Shown here: piece after piece, positions 27,194-35,940 of the stretch
Numbering within the stretch: position 1 is the stretch's first letter
Layout: every line of letters starts with the position of its first letter
Assembly: GCF_014652615.1 (NCBI RefSeq)
Contig: NZ_BMZD01000013.1
Coordinates: 1-47,570 of the forward strand
Direction: 5' to 3'
Length of the DNA: 47,570 bases
From: Novosphingobium arvoryzae
GTDB lineage: Bacteria > Pseudomonadota > Alphaproteobacteria > Sphingomonadales > Sphingomonadaceae
The notes under the pieces: model-generated
Database searches by the model: none
Seen by the model: only the letters and a program-made list of their open reading frames with translations
Told to the model about the DNA's origin: nothing
Translations under genes and position numbers: made by a program

Positions 27194-28107
27194 TTGCGCT
27201 GGCCCAGCCGCATGCCGGATTCCAGCCGCGCCCGCAGCTGGGTGTAATAGGCTTCCAGAAACGCCCGCTCATCCCCCGCGCCGGGTTCCCAGCCGATCTT
27301 GCGGCAGATCGCGGTGTGGACCGCGACCAGTGCCTCTGGGCGGTTTTCGCGCAGGACGCGCTCCAGCGTCTGTAACTCGAACTCGCCGTAAACCGCCAGC
27401 TCCGCCTCGCCAAAACGATACTGCGCGCCAGTCGCCGCGCTGTGGCCGCTGGCAGCGGTCGGCGTGGTGGACAGCACCGCTTCCAGCTTGCGCCGGGGCG
27501 CTTCGACCACCCAGGTTCCCGCCACCAGATCGCCCGCGCGCAGCCGATCCCGGTTGAAGAACGGAAACAGGCCGAACACCAGGAACCACACCGTCGCCGC
27601 CACCCCGGCCGCGCCCATGTTGTCCGCTCCGCTGTTGGTGACGATCATCGCCACCGGCAGGAACAGCTCGATATCGCGCAGCAGGTTGCGCGCCAGCACC
27701 ATTTCCGTGGTCAGCCGCCCCCCATCGCGCGCGGCAATGCGCAGGCCCGTCAGCCGCTTGCCCGGCGTCGTCCCGCGCGGGCCGAGTTCGAAAAACAGAA
27801 AATAGGCGTGGCGAAACAGGAACATCACCGCGATCCACAGCACCACCAGGAACTCGCTGGCCCGCGCAACCGCCTTGTCACCCTTGGCCAGCGCCTCGCT
27901 GCGCAGATCGTCCACGCCTGACCCCAGATACGCCAGCAGCAGCGTGGTCGAGATCATCAGCACCACGATGAACAGCAGGTCGAGCAGCAGCGCGCCCAGC
28001 CGGCTGCCCCGGCTGCCGACCATGACCGGCAGGGCGATCCCTTCGGGCGTGATCATCACCCGCCGCCGGTCGATCTTCGCCGTCATGCTGGCTGCACCCA
28101 CGCTCAT
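27175..28107 (-). CDS. RDD family membrane protein
   Basis: A 310-residue protein with a central RDD domain (about residues 28-210): about four membrane helices with the typical GSRGSRLGALLLDLLF opening and GTTPGKRLTGLRI motif. A long cytosolic C-terminal part (about 215-310) holds ELQTLERVLRENRP-like helices. RDD proteins are transporters or scaffolds of unclear role. It is the last gene of the DUF4129-DUF4350-MoxR-DUF58-SpoIIM-RDD run; its start overlaps the SpoIIM stop by 4 nt. Confidence 0.85.
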   Translation of the reverse strand: MSVGAASMTAKIDRRRVMITPEGIALPVMVGSRGSRLGALLLDLLFIVVLMISTTLLLAYLGSGVDDLRSEALAKGDKAVARASEFLVVLWIAVMFLFRHAYFLFFELGPRGTTPGKRLTGLRIAARDGGRLTTEMVLARNLLRDIELFLPVAMIVTNSGADNMGAAGVAATVWFLVFGLFPFFNRDRLRAGDLVAGTWVVEAPRRKLEAVLSTTPTAASGHSAATGAQYRFGEAELAVYGEFELQTLERVLRENRPEALVAVHTAICRKIGWEPGAGDERAFLEAYYTQLRARLESGMRLGQRKADKHG

Positions 28108-29162
28108 GCTGCCTCGCTGCCCGAAGGCGTGCGGCGGAACGCGAAGAAATAGGCCAGCCAGATCGCCAGCATCGAATAGCCGATGATGTAACGCCCGGTG
28201 GTATCGTCCACCAGTTGCCGCCCGAACCCTTCCAGCATTCCGGCCACCACCAGCATCAGCACCACGCCCGCCATGACCACGGCAGCGCGCTGGCCAGCTT
28301 CGGCCACGGCCTGCATCACCCCGCGCGTGCCGGGAAAGGCCATCGACCGGCCCACATGCAGCCCCGCCGCCCCCGCCAGCAGGATCGCCAGCAGCTCGGT
28401 CGTGCCATGGATCGAAAGCCAGCCGATGAAGTCCGTCGCCAGCCCCTTGTCATGGTACAGCCACACCATCGCCCCAAGCGTCGCGGTGTTCTGCACCAGC
28501 AGCAGCAGCGGCGGCACGCCGAACGCAAAGCCCAGCGCGAAACACATGATTGCCACCCCGGCGTTGTGGCTGAACAGATAGGCGGCAAACATCGACAGCC
28601 CGTCATCCTGCGCGCTGCCGAACAGCGTACCCTGCAAGACTTCCCGCGTGGCACCCGGCACGCGGGCATCCTGAAACTGGCCGGGGACCAGCGCGTAATA
28701 CCAGTCGGGATCACTGCTCACCAGCAGCCAGCCGACCAGCGTGCCCGCCGCCATCACTGCGAAAGCGACCAGCAGCTCCGGCCAGATCGCCCGCACCGCG
28801 CGGCTCCATTCGCCGCCCAGAAACCGCGCCAGCCAGCCCGCCAGCGTGGTGCGCGGGCCATAGACCAGAAACCACGCGCGCTGCACCAGCGCCTCCAGAT
28901 AGGCCAGCGTCGCCGAATCGAGCGAGGTTTCCCGCGCAACCGACAGGCTGGAGGCAACCGTGCGATAGAGCACCGGCAGTGCCAGCACGTCCTCATCCGA
29001 CAGCCGCCGCCAGCGCCCCGCTTCCATCCGGGTGACGATGGCTTCCAGCCGCTTCCAGTCGCCCTCGCGCTCCTGCCGGAACCGGTCGGAACGCAGTGCA
29101 GCGGCTTCGATCGCCGCATCGCTGGCGGCGGCTTCCCCGCCGAGCAGTCCGAAGAACGCCAT
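28104..29162 (-). CDS. SpoIIM-like (stage II sporulation protein M family) membrane protein
   Basis: A 352-residue protein. The N-terminal 110 residues form a helical cytosolic region (RLEAIVTRMEAGRWRRLSDED and SARETSLDSATLAYLEALVQ-like), then about six membrane helices. FSHNAGVAIMCFALGFAFGV is the core SpoIIM signature, followed by WLSIHGTTELLAILLAGAAG. In sporulating bacteria SpoIIM is part of the DMP complex that remodels septal peptidoglycan; in non-spore-formers the family occurs beside MoxR/DUF58 genes with an unknown role. It overlaps the stop of DUF58 by one base (TGATG). Confidence 0.9.
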   Translation of the reverse strand: MAFFGLLGGEAAASDAAIEAAALRSDRFRQEREGDWKRLEAIVTRMEAGRWRRLSDEDVLALPVLYRTVASSLSVARETSLDSATLAYLEALVQRAWFLVYGPRTTLAGWLARFLGGEWSRAVRAIWPELLVAFAVMAAGTLVGWLLVSSDPDWYYALVPGQFQDARVPGATREVLQGTLFGSAQDDGLSMFAAYLFSHNAGVAIMCFALGFAFGVPPLLLLVQNTATLGAMVWLYHDKGLATDFIGWLSIHGTTELLAILLAGAAGLHVGRSMAFPGTRGVMQAVAEAGQRAAVVMAGVVLMLVVAGMLEGFGRQLVDDTTGRYIIGYSMLAIWLAYFFAFRRTPSGSEAA

Positions 29163-30496
29163 CAGCCGATCGCTCCCTTGCGCTTGATCGCCAGATAGGC
29201 GTCGATCAGCCGCGTGCCGATCCGGTCATGCGGCGCCTCGATCACGTCCACGCCCAGCGCGCGCAGGCGGGACAGCACCAGCGCGCGCTGGCGCAGCAGG
29301 GCATCGGCGGTCGCGGCCATCGCCAGATCCTGCATGTCGCCGGGGCGCTGCGCGGCGATTCCGTCCAGTTCGGCATCGGCCATGGTCACGAACAGCACCA
29401 GATGCTTCGCGGTCAGCCGCCCGATGCTCTCGATCATCAGTTGCGCGCTGGTCGGATCGGTGAAGTCGGAAAACACCACCACCAGGCTGCGCCGCTTCAG
29501 CCGCCCGGCCAGAGTCGCCAGCGCCAGCGTGAAGTTGGGTTCCTGCGCATGGTAATCCAGCGCTGCGGCGGCGGATTGCAGGCGGGCAAAATCGCGTGCA
29601 TCGGTGACGAAGGGCGTGAACACTTCCGGCCGCGCGGCGAACCCGAACAGCGCGATCCGGTCCCCCGCCTTCAGCGCGACATAAGCCGTGGTCAGCGCGG
29701 CGGTAACGGCGCGGTCGATCCGGGCGAGGCCGTCCACCGGCTCGCACATCGCCTGCCCGCAATCGAACGCGAAGACGATCTGGTTGTTGCGCTCCGCCTC
29801 GAACTCCTTGGCGTAAAGCTGGGCATGGCGGGCGCTGGATTTCCAGTCGATCCGCCGGCGATCCATACCCGGTTCGTATTCGGCCAGCGCCTCGAACACG
29901 GTGCCTTCGCCGCGCATCCGCCGCGCGATCAGGCCAACCTGCGCGTCTTTCAGGAACGCCTGCAGCGCGGGGGAGCGGACCGGGGCGAGGTTCGGCCAGA
30001 CCCGCATCTGCGCCGCCACGCCGCACGACACCTGCCGCGCGCCAAGGCCCAGCGGCCCGGTCCAGCGCAGCCACAGCCGCTCCACCGCGCCCGTCCCGCG
30101 CCGGTTGGGGCGGAAGTGCAGCGTCCCGCGCCAGCCATCGCCCGCCTGTTCCGGTGCTGCCAGCGGAACGGTGCCGCGCCCGCCGGACAGCAGCCGGTCA
30201 TCGCTGGCCAGCGCCGCCTCAACCTGATGCGGGCTGCCCTGCCGGAACCGCGCCCCCACCGTGAGCCAGCTATCGCCGCCGACCTCGCTATCCGCAGGCA
30301 GGCTCAGCGCGACGTCCTCCACTTGCCCCGCCAGCAGCGCGTCGAACAGGACCAGCAGCACCAGTACCAGCCCGATCCCCGGCGCGATTACCCATGCACC
30401 GGGCGCCAGCGCGGCAATCAGCAGCGCCACGGGTGCAGCACCGGCCACCAGCCAGGCCGCGCGCGCCGTTGGGATCAGGGCGGGACGCAGGGGCAT
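29162..30496 (-). CDS. DUF58 domain protein (vWA-like)
   Basis: A 444-residue protein. Two N-terminal membrane helices (about residues 10-55) lead to a long beta-rich region, then the DUF58 core with RRIDWKSSARHAQLYAKEFE (about 225-244) and the vWA-like metal site FAFDCGQAM. A DRIALFGFAA segment follows. DUF58 proteins pair with MoxR ATPases, as here, and are thought to bind clients or anchor the ATPase to the membrane. It lies 4 nt downstream of moxR. Confidence 0.9.
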   Translation of the reverse strand: MPLRPALIPTARAAWLVAGAAPVALLIAALAPGAWVIAPGIGLVLVLLVLFDALLAGQVEDVALSLPADSEVGGDSWLTVGARFRQGSPHQVEAALASDDRLLSGGRGTVPLAAPEQAGDGWRGTLHFRPNRRGTGAVERLWLRWTGPLGLGARQVSCGVAAQMRVWPNLAPVRSPALQAFLKDAQVGLIARRMRGEGTVFEALAEYEPGMDRRRIDWKSSARHAQLYAKEFEAERNNQIVFAFDCGQAMCEPVDGLARIDRAVTAALTTAYVALKAGDRIALFGFAARPEVFTPFVTDARDFARLQSAAAALDYHAQEPNFTLALATLAGRLKRRSLVVVFSDFTDPTSAQLMIESIGRLTAKHLVLFVTMADAELDGIAAQRPGDMQDLAMAATADALLRQRALVLSRLRALGVDVIEAPHDRIGTRLIDAYLAIKRKGAIG

Positions 30497-30500
30497 CGCT

Positions 30501-31466
30501 TCAGCGCGGTGCCTCGGTCGCGGCGATCAGGTCGGCGACCAGCGTTTCCACCTGCTTGCCTTCGATCTCTGCCGCTGGCGACAGCAGCAGGCGGTGGCGC
30601 AGCACGGCGGGGGCGAGCGCCTTCACATCGTCGGGCAGCACGTATTCGCGCGCATCCACCGCCGCGCGGGCGCGGGCGGCATTGGCCAACAGCACGGCGG
30701 CGCGCGGACTGGCCCCGGATGACAGGTCGGCGCTTTCCCGCGTCGCGCGGATCAGGCGCACGATGTAATCGACCACACTGTCAGCCAGCGTTACCCCCTT
30801 CACCGCCAGCGCCGCCGCCGCGATCACATCGGCATTGGCCACCGCACTGACGCCCAGGTCAGCCGGGCGCGACGGTCCGGCGCGTTCACCAAAGGTCGCC
30901 ACGATCCGCGCTTCCTCAGCCGCGCTGGGATAGGGGACCAGCAGCTTGAACAGGAACCGGTCCAGCTGCGCTTCGGGCAGGGGATAGACACCCTGGCTCT
31001 CGATCGGATTCTGGGTCGCAACCACCAGAAAGCTGGCGGGCAGCGGGTGCGCGGTGCCGTCCAGCGTGACGCGGCGTTCCTGCATCGCTTCCAGCAGCGC
31101 GGCCTGCGTCTTGGGCGGGGTGCGGTTGATTTCGTCGGCCAGCAGCAGCTCGCAGAAGATCGGCCCGCGCGTCAGGGTGAACTGGCTGGTCTGGAAATTG
31201 AACAGGTTTGATCCCAGAATGTCCCCCGGCATCAGGTCCGGCGTGAACTGGATGCGCCCGAAATCGAGGCCGAGGCTGGCGGCAAAGCTTTGCGCCAGAA
31301 ACGTCTTGGCGGTGCCCGGCGGGCCTTCCAGCAGGACGTGGCCCTGCGCCAGCAGCGCAACCAGCAGCGCATCGACCGTATCGGCCTGACCGACCACGGC
31401 CTTGCCCACTTCGGCCCGGATCGCGCGGGCCAGCGCGCCGACATCGGCAAGCGTCATTGGGGTCAT
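30501..31466 (-). CDS. MoxR-family AAA+ ATPase
   Basis: A 321-residue AAA+ protein. Walker A is GPPGTAKT (about 49-56), Walker B is LLLADEIN (about 110-117), sensor 1 is VVATQNP and the AAA_lid segment includes [26 protein letters not shown] and [16 protein letters not shown] blocks are MoxR signatures. MoxR ATPases act as chaperones that insert cofactors or assemble complexes together with vWA/DUF58 partners. Its start overlaps the DUF4350 stop by 4 nt (ATGA). The central position in the operon suggests it drives the whole set. Confidence 0.95.
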   Translation of the reverse strand: MTPMTLADVGALARAIRAEVGKAVVGQADTVDALLVALLAQGHVLLEGPPGTAKTFLAQSFAASLGLDFGRIQFTPDLMPGDILGSNLFNFQTSQFTLTRGPIFCELLLADEINRTPPKTQAALLEAMQERRVTLDGTAHPLPASFLVVATQNPIESQGVYPLPEAQLDRFLFKLLVPYPSAAEEARIVATFGERAGPSRPADLGVSAVANADVIAAAALAVKGVTLADSVVDYIVRLIRATRESADLSSGASPRAAVLLANAARARAAVDAREYVLPDDVKALAPAVLRHRLLLSPAAEIEGKQVETLVADLIAATEAPR

Positions 31467-32767
31467 CGGGTGAGAGTCCTTTCGAGCGAATGGAGCGTCT
31501 GCGCGGCGCGCAGCAGATCGGCAGGGCGGCGCGCGGCGCGCAGGGCGGCGGCGGCGGCGGAAAACGGCATAAGGTCGGGCGCGCGGGCGGCCAGTGCGCG
31601 GTCAATCGCGGCTTCGGTGGCGGGGCCGTCCAGCCGATGCGGCAGGGCCAGCGCGCGCGCCAGCCGGTCCCGCGCGGCATCGGCATAGGGCGCACCGATC
31701 AGGTGCAGGCGCCGGGTCCGGCGGACCAGCGCGGCGGCGTTGGCGACCAGAGCGCGCTTGCCAAACGCGATCCCGCGCCCGGCCAGCAGCGGCGGGCCGA
31801 ACCGGTGGAACGCCCGCCAGCCAATCACCAGCACCGCCAGCAACAGGCACAGCGTGGCGGCGAGGAACGGCGGGGTGAACGCCAGCGTCAGCAGGTTCTG
31901 CGAGCGGCCATAACCGTTGAGCGTCAGGTCGAAGGCGACGATCTTGTCCCCGCCGTCCAGCACTTCGCGCACCAGCGCTTCGGCCAGAACGGCATTGGGC
32001 GCATCCGCAAAGCCCTGATTGCTCAGCAGGTCCGGCTCGAACACCATGACCAGCGGATAGAGCGTATCGTCGACCGTATCGGGATCGGGTTCCGGCGCAT
32101 ATCCCTCCGCCGCCTCGCGCAGCGCGGGGTAATCGCCATCGTCGATATAGCCCGCCAGCACCCGCCCATCCTCGGTCCCGACTACCAGCGGCACCAGCGC
32201 ATCGCCCGCGCCGGACAGCACGTTTTCGCTGGATGGCAGGTCGCCACCCGTCCCCAGCCCGCGCCAGCTGGCCACCTTGCCGCCCGCCCGCATCGGCTTC
32301 AGGTCCAGGCTGATGTCGTCGTAAAACTCGGTCCAGTTGGGCATCTGCACCCCGTCCAGCGTGACCCAGCCGGGCTTGGCCGCAGGGTTCAGCTGGCCAA
32401 CTTGCATCGCCTGCCACTTGGGCAGGATGATCAGCGTCGGACCGATCAGGCGGCGGCGGGTAACGACTTCGGCCAGGTCCTTGCCTTCGGCATCGGCGGG
32501 CGGGGTCAGGATCAGCAGGCCCGGCTGCTTCAGGCTGGCGAGCGATTGCACGCGCGAGACGGCATAGCCGCGCCGCTCCAGATAATCGGCCATCGCGGCA
32601 TAGCCGTTCAGCCCTTTGCCCCCGACGCTGGCCTGCCCGTCGTTGGGATTGCCCCCGGTCAGCCCCGCGCCGATCAGCCAGAGGAACGCCAGAAACGCGA
32701 GGCCGCCGACCACCACCAGCCCCAGCACGGTGCGCGGCGAAAATGGGCTGTCGGGCCGCGCGCTCAT
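31463..32767 (-). CDS. DUF4350 domain protein
   Basis: A 434-residue protein with one N-terminal membrane helix (about 14-34) and one near residues 275-300 ([20 protein letters not shown] region). Between them lies the DUF4350 domain: [19 protein letters not shown] (about 49-67), then [10 protein letters not shown] and TLIILPKW, a GATase-like fold that may sit in the periplasm. The C-terminal part is helical and probably cytosolic. DUF4350 genes recur beside MoxR, DUF58 and DUF4129. It overlaps neighbours on both sides by 4 nt. Confidence 0.85.
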   Translation of the reverse strand: MSARPDSPFSPRTVLGLVVVGGLAFLAFLWLIGAGLTGGNPNDGQASVGGKGLNGYAAMADYLERRGYAVSRVQSLASLKQPGLLILTPPADAEGKDLAEVVTRRRLIGPTLIILPKWQAMQVGQLNPAAKPGWVTLDGVQMPNWTEFYDDISLDLKPMRAGGKVASWRGLGTGGDLPSSENVLSGAGDALVPLVVGTEDGRVLAGYIDDGDYPALREAAEGYAPEPDPDTVDDTLYPLVMVFEPDLLSNQGFADAPNAVLAEALVREVLDGGDKIVAFDLTLNGYGRSQNLLTLAFTPPFLAATLCLLLAVLVIGWRAFHRFGPPLLAGRGIAFGKRALVANAAALVRRTRRLHLIGAPYADAARDRLARALALPHRLDGPATEAAIDRALAARAPDLMPFSAAAAALRAARRPADLLRAAQTLHSLERTLTR

Positions 32768-33399
32768 GCCGCGATCCGTTCCAGCGCGAAGGCGGCATAA
32801 GCCTCGCGCGCGGCTTGCCAGTCGGCGGCATCCAGCGCGCGCAGGGCATAGCGGCTGCGCTCCACCCGCGCCGCGATCAAGCCAAAGGCACTGCGGGCGC
32901 GGTCCGGCAGGGCGGGAAGCGCCGCCAGTTCGCGCGCCGTGCTGGCAGGGTGAACCCAGTCTGGCCGGGCAGCGGCGATCTGGCGGACGCTGCGCCGCAG
33001 CAGCAAGTGCGCGGCCTCGTCAAACCGGCCCGCAGCGGCCAGCACGTCGGCATCGTCCAGCAAGGCCAGCGCGGCTTCGCGGTCGGGCGTCCAGTCGGGC
33101 ACGGCGTCGGCAGCGGGTGGGCGGACACGGGCCAGCAAGGGCTCCACCATCCGCCAGACCAGCCAGATCACCGCCAGCACCGCGATGCCCAGCAGTATCC
33201 ATTGCAGGACGTGCCAGTTCATCCCCAGCGCGCGGCCCAGCGGCTCCAGCCATTCGGCCAGTGCTTTCAGCCATTCTGGCGGTTCATTGACCGGCTTGTC
33301 GGGGATCGTGACCGGGGCATACTGGATCGAGCCATCGGCCCGCACCGCCTGCCAATCGCGCGCGGCATCCTGCGCGGCCTGTGCTCCCTGGATCGTCAC
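32764..33399 (-). CDS. DUF4129 domain protein
   Basis: A membrane-bound protein of about 211 residues. One membrane helix (WHVLQWILLGIAVLAVIWLV) is followed by a cytosolic DUF4129 domain with LLLRRSVRQIAAARPDW, STARELAAL and ARVERSRYALRALDAADW. I chose a GTG start at 33399; an ATG at 33435 exists but its leader is Arg-rich and less likely, so the start is uncertain. DUF4129 is also found at the C-terminus of some transglutaminase-like proteins in such clusters; that domain is absent here. It is the first gene of the six-gene operon. Confidence 0.8.
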   Translation of the reverse strand: MTIQGAQAAQDAARDWQAVRADGSIQYAPVTIPDKPVNEPPEWLKALAEWLEPLGRALGMNWHVLQWILLGIAVLAVIWLVWRMVEPLLARVRPPAADAVPDWTPDREAALALLDDADVLAAAGRFDEAAHLLLRRSVRQIAAARPDWVHPASTARELAALPALPDRARSAFGLIAARVERSRYALRALDAADWQAAREAYAAFALERIAA

Positions 33400-33456
33400 G
33401 CGGTTACTGGTCGCACGGCGCAAGCAACGGAGCAAGCGGGGAAATCCGGCGCGCCC

Positions 33457-34350
33457 CTACCCCCGCCCGCGTTCCTGCGGATAGGTGCCCAGCATCCGCA
33501 GCTCCTTGCAATGAAACGCCAGTTCCTCCAGCGCGCGGTCGACCGCCGGATCGCCCGGTGCACCGACGATATCGGCATAGAACGTGGTCGCGGAAAAGCT
33601 GGCGCCCTTTTGATAGCTTTCCAGCTTGGTCATGTTGACGCCGTTGGTCGCGAACCCGCCCAGCGCCTTGTAGAGCGCTGCGGGGATGTTCTTCACTTCG
33701 AACACGAACGTCGTCATCGTTGTCTGCCCGGCCAGCGAAGCGGGATCGAGCGGCTGGGGGGCGAGCACGACGAACCGGGTCATGTTGTCCGACGCGTCCT
33801 GCACGTCATCGGCGATGATCTTCAGGCCATAGAGTTCGGCGGCGATCTTGGGCGCGATGGCGGCGGCGGCGGGATCGCCCATTTCGGCGACATACGCGGC
33901 CGCGCCAGCGGTGTCGGCATAGGCCATCGGCACGATCCCGCGCGTACGCAGGAACACGCGCGACTGGCCCAGCGCCTGCGGATGCGAATAGGCGGCGGCA
34001 AACGGCCCATCACCAAGCGCCATCAGGCTGTGGCGGATCGCCATGAAGTGTTCGCCCACAATGCTCAGCCCGCTTTCGGGCAGCAGGAAGTGGATGTCGG
34101 CCACGCGGCCATGCTGCGAATTCTCGATCGGAATGATCGCGCGGGCGGCACTGCCGTCCTTCACCGCGTCCAGCGCGTCTTCGAAGCTGAAGCAGGGCAG
34201 CGGCAAGCAGGCGGGATCGTATTCCAGCGCGGCGCGGTGGCCGTTGCAGCCGGGGGCGCCCTGAAACGATACCGCGCGCGCCGGATCGGCAGCGGCGGCC
34301 TGAACCATTTCCTGAACGCGGGCCTGGGCGGGGGCGGGATAGCTGTGCAT
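33457..34350 (-). CDS. pheA: Prephenate dehydratase
   Basis: A 297-residue monofunctional prephenate dehydratase, making phenylpyruvate for phenylalanine synthesis. N-terminal VSFQGAPGCNGHRA is the family opening, PIENSQHG is a substrate block, and DNMTRF (189-194) holds the catalytic TRF triad. The C-terminal ACT domain (from about 212) includes TTFVFEVKNIPAALYKAL and LESYQKG, which stands for the Phe-binding ESRP motif, so feedback inhibition by phenylalanine is likely. It begins 12 nt after crtB, so it may be read from the carotenoid operon. Confidence 0.94.
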   Translation of the reverse strand: MHSYPAPAQARVQEMVQAAAADPARAVSFQGAPGCNGHRAALEYDPACLPLPCFSFEDALDAVKDGSAARAIIPIENSQHGRVADIHFLLPESGLSIVGEHFMAIRHSLMALGDGPFAAAYSHPQALGQSRVFLRTRGIVPMAYADTAGAAAYVAEMGDPAAAAIAPKIAAELYGLKIIADDVQDASDNMTRFVVLAPQPLDPASLAGQTTMTTFVFEVKNIPAALYKALGGFATNGVNMTKLESYQKGASFSATTFYADIVGAPGDPAVDRALEELAFHCKELRMLGTYPQERGRG

Positions 34351-34362
34351 GGGGCCAAGCCC

Positions 34363-35325
34363 CTAAGCCGCGCGCGCTCTTTCCGCAAGCTGGCGGCGCG
34401 TCCACGGCAGCGCGGGCGCACTGCCCGGCGGCGGCAGCAGGCACTGGGCGAGCGCCTTGGCCACGAACCCCAGCTTGGCGGCGGTGCTGGTGGTGACACG
34501 GTGGTCCCACGCATGTTCGCCTGCCCGCGCCACTTCGCGCCCGATGGCGCCATAGATGCCAGCGGCGGAGAGCACTGCCCAGCGCGAGCGCAGCGGCAGC
34601 CGCGCCGCGCCGATCCGGGCGGACACTTCGTAATCCTGCGCCATGGCGCACATCCGCGCGACAATCGGCACGAGTGCGCCGCGATAGTGCGGCTTCATGT
34701 GCTCGCCAGGGGGAATGTCCGCCTCCACCAACCAGTCGAGCGGCAGATAGCAGCGCCCCGCCGCATCGTCCTCGTCCAGATCGCGGGCGATATTGGCGAG
34801 CTGGAAGGCAAGGCCGAGGTCACAGGCGCGGTCCAGCGTGTCCTCGTCGGTCGGGGACACGCCCATCACCACGGCCATCATCACGCCGACGGCCCCGGCG
34901 ACGTGAAAGCAGTATTGCAGCAGGTCCGCCTCGCTGCGCGGACGCCAGTCATCGGCGTCAAGCGCGAAGCCGCCGATCACGTCGTCCGCCATCGCACGGG
35001 TCAGTCCGGTTTCGCGCGCGACCACGCCCAGCGCGTCAAACGCCGGATCGCCGGTCGCCTCGCCCGCGAAGGCCAGCTCGGTCAGGGTGCGGATCGTCGC
35101 CAGCCGGTCCTGCGCGCCAGCGGCCGGACCAAGCACGCCGCCGTGGTCCTGATCGTCGGCCAGATCGTCGCAGCGGCGGCACCAGGCATAGAGCAGCCAG
35201 ACCCGCTCACGCGTTTGCGAATCGAACAGGCGCGATGCGGCAGCAAAGCTTTTCGATCCGCGCATAATCGAATCGCGCGCCTGTGCCACCAGCGCCGTGC
35301 GCGACGGCGCGTGCCGGTCAGCCAT
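34363..35325 (-). CDS. crtB: Phytoene synthase
   Basis: CrtB joins two geranylgeranyl diphosphates to phytoene, the first committed carotenoid step. The 320-residue protein has both Asp-rich motifs: YAWCRRCDDLADD (46-58) and LANIARDLDEDD (about 177-188). RCYLP and the following stretch match the trans-prenyl synthase pattern. It could be a squalene/hopanoid synthase relative, but the neighbouring crtI and crtY make phytoene synthase most likely. It lies 18 nt downstream of the LOG-type gene. crtE, needed for the substrate, is not in the window. Confidence 0.9.
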   Translation of the reverse strand: MADRHAPSRTALVAQARDSIMRGSKSFAAASRLFDSQTRERVWLLYAWCRRCDDLADDQDHGGVLGPAAGAQDRLATIRTLTELAFAGEATGDPAFDALGVVARETGLTRAMADDVIGGFALDADDWRPRSEADLLQYCFHVAGAVGVMMAVVMGVSPTDEDTLDRACDLGLAFQLANIARDLDEDDAAGRCYLPLDWLVEADIPPGEHMKPHYRGALVPIVARMCAMAQDYEVSARIGAARLPLRSRWAVLSAAGIYGAIGREVARAGEHAWDHRVTTSTAAKLGFVAKALAQCLLPPPGSAPALPWTRRQLAERARAA

Positions 35326-35343
35326 GCGCGCGGCCCGTCGGCA

Positions 35344-35940
35344 TCACAGGTCGGTCACCTTCATCGCGAAGATCGGGGTGTGCGGCTCATGCGCGGCCAT
35401 GCGGGTCAGCAGCAGGTCCAGCTCGGCCTCCGCGATCAGGATGCCCTGATGCGCCGGGCGGATGAAGCCCACCTCGATCATGTGGCGGTTGAACGCCAGC
35501 AGGTGATCGTAGAACCCGAAGGCGTTGAGCAGCCCGACCGGCTTGGCGTGATAGCCCAGCTGCGCCCAGCTGACCGCTTCCCACAGCTCGTCCATCGTCC
35601 CGACCCCGCCGGGGATCGTCAGGAACCCGTCCGACAGGTTGGTGAAGGCCAGCTTGCGTTCGTGCATGCCCGAAACGATGTGCAGTTCGGTGCAATCGTG
35701 ATTGGCGACCTCGCCGCCCTTGCCGTTGGCGCCGGCCAGGGCTTCGGGGATCACCCCGATCACTTCGCCCCCGGCCTCTAGCGCCCCGGCGGCGACCGCG
35801 CCCATCAGGCCCAGCCGCCCACCGCCATAGACCACGCCGATCCCGCGCTCCGCCAGCGTACGGCCCACATCGTGCGCCAGCTGGATGTAGCGTGGATCTT
35901 CGGGCGAGGCCGAGCCGCAGTAGACCGCGATGCGCTTCAC
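35344..35940 (-). CDS. LOG-family (TIGR00730) nucleotide phosphoribohydrolase
   Basis: A 198-residue Rossmann-fold protein with the LOG-family motifs GGGRLGLMG (about 40-48), MHERK (about 92-96) and PGGVGTMDELWE (about 109-120). Members cleave ribose-5-phosphate from cytokinin riboside or other nucleoside monophosphates. It starts with GTG inside the crtI stop (GTGA overlap) and is followed by crtB after 18 nt, so it is embedded in the carotenoid operon. There is no obvious link between the two activities. The purine-specific role here is not known. Confidence 0.9.
   Translation of the reverse strand: MKRIAVYCGSASPEDPRYIQLAHDVGRTLAERGIGVVYGGGRLGLMGAVAAGALEAGGEVIGVIPEALAGANGKGGEVANHDCTELHIVSGMHERKLAFTNLSDGFLTIPGGVGTMDELWEAVSWAQLGYHAKPVGLLNAFGFYDHLLAFNRHMIEVGFIRPAHQGILIAEAELDLLLTRMAAHEPHTPIFAMKVTDL

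Noticed and set aside
32743..35781. A 1012-codon open frame on the plus strand across DUF4129, pheA and crtB
   Set aside because: It runs antisense to three genes with clear family motifs. High GC keeps the opposite frame open; its Arg/Gly/His/Gln-rich composition shows no domain.
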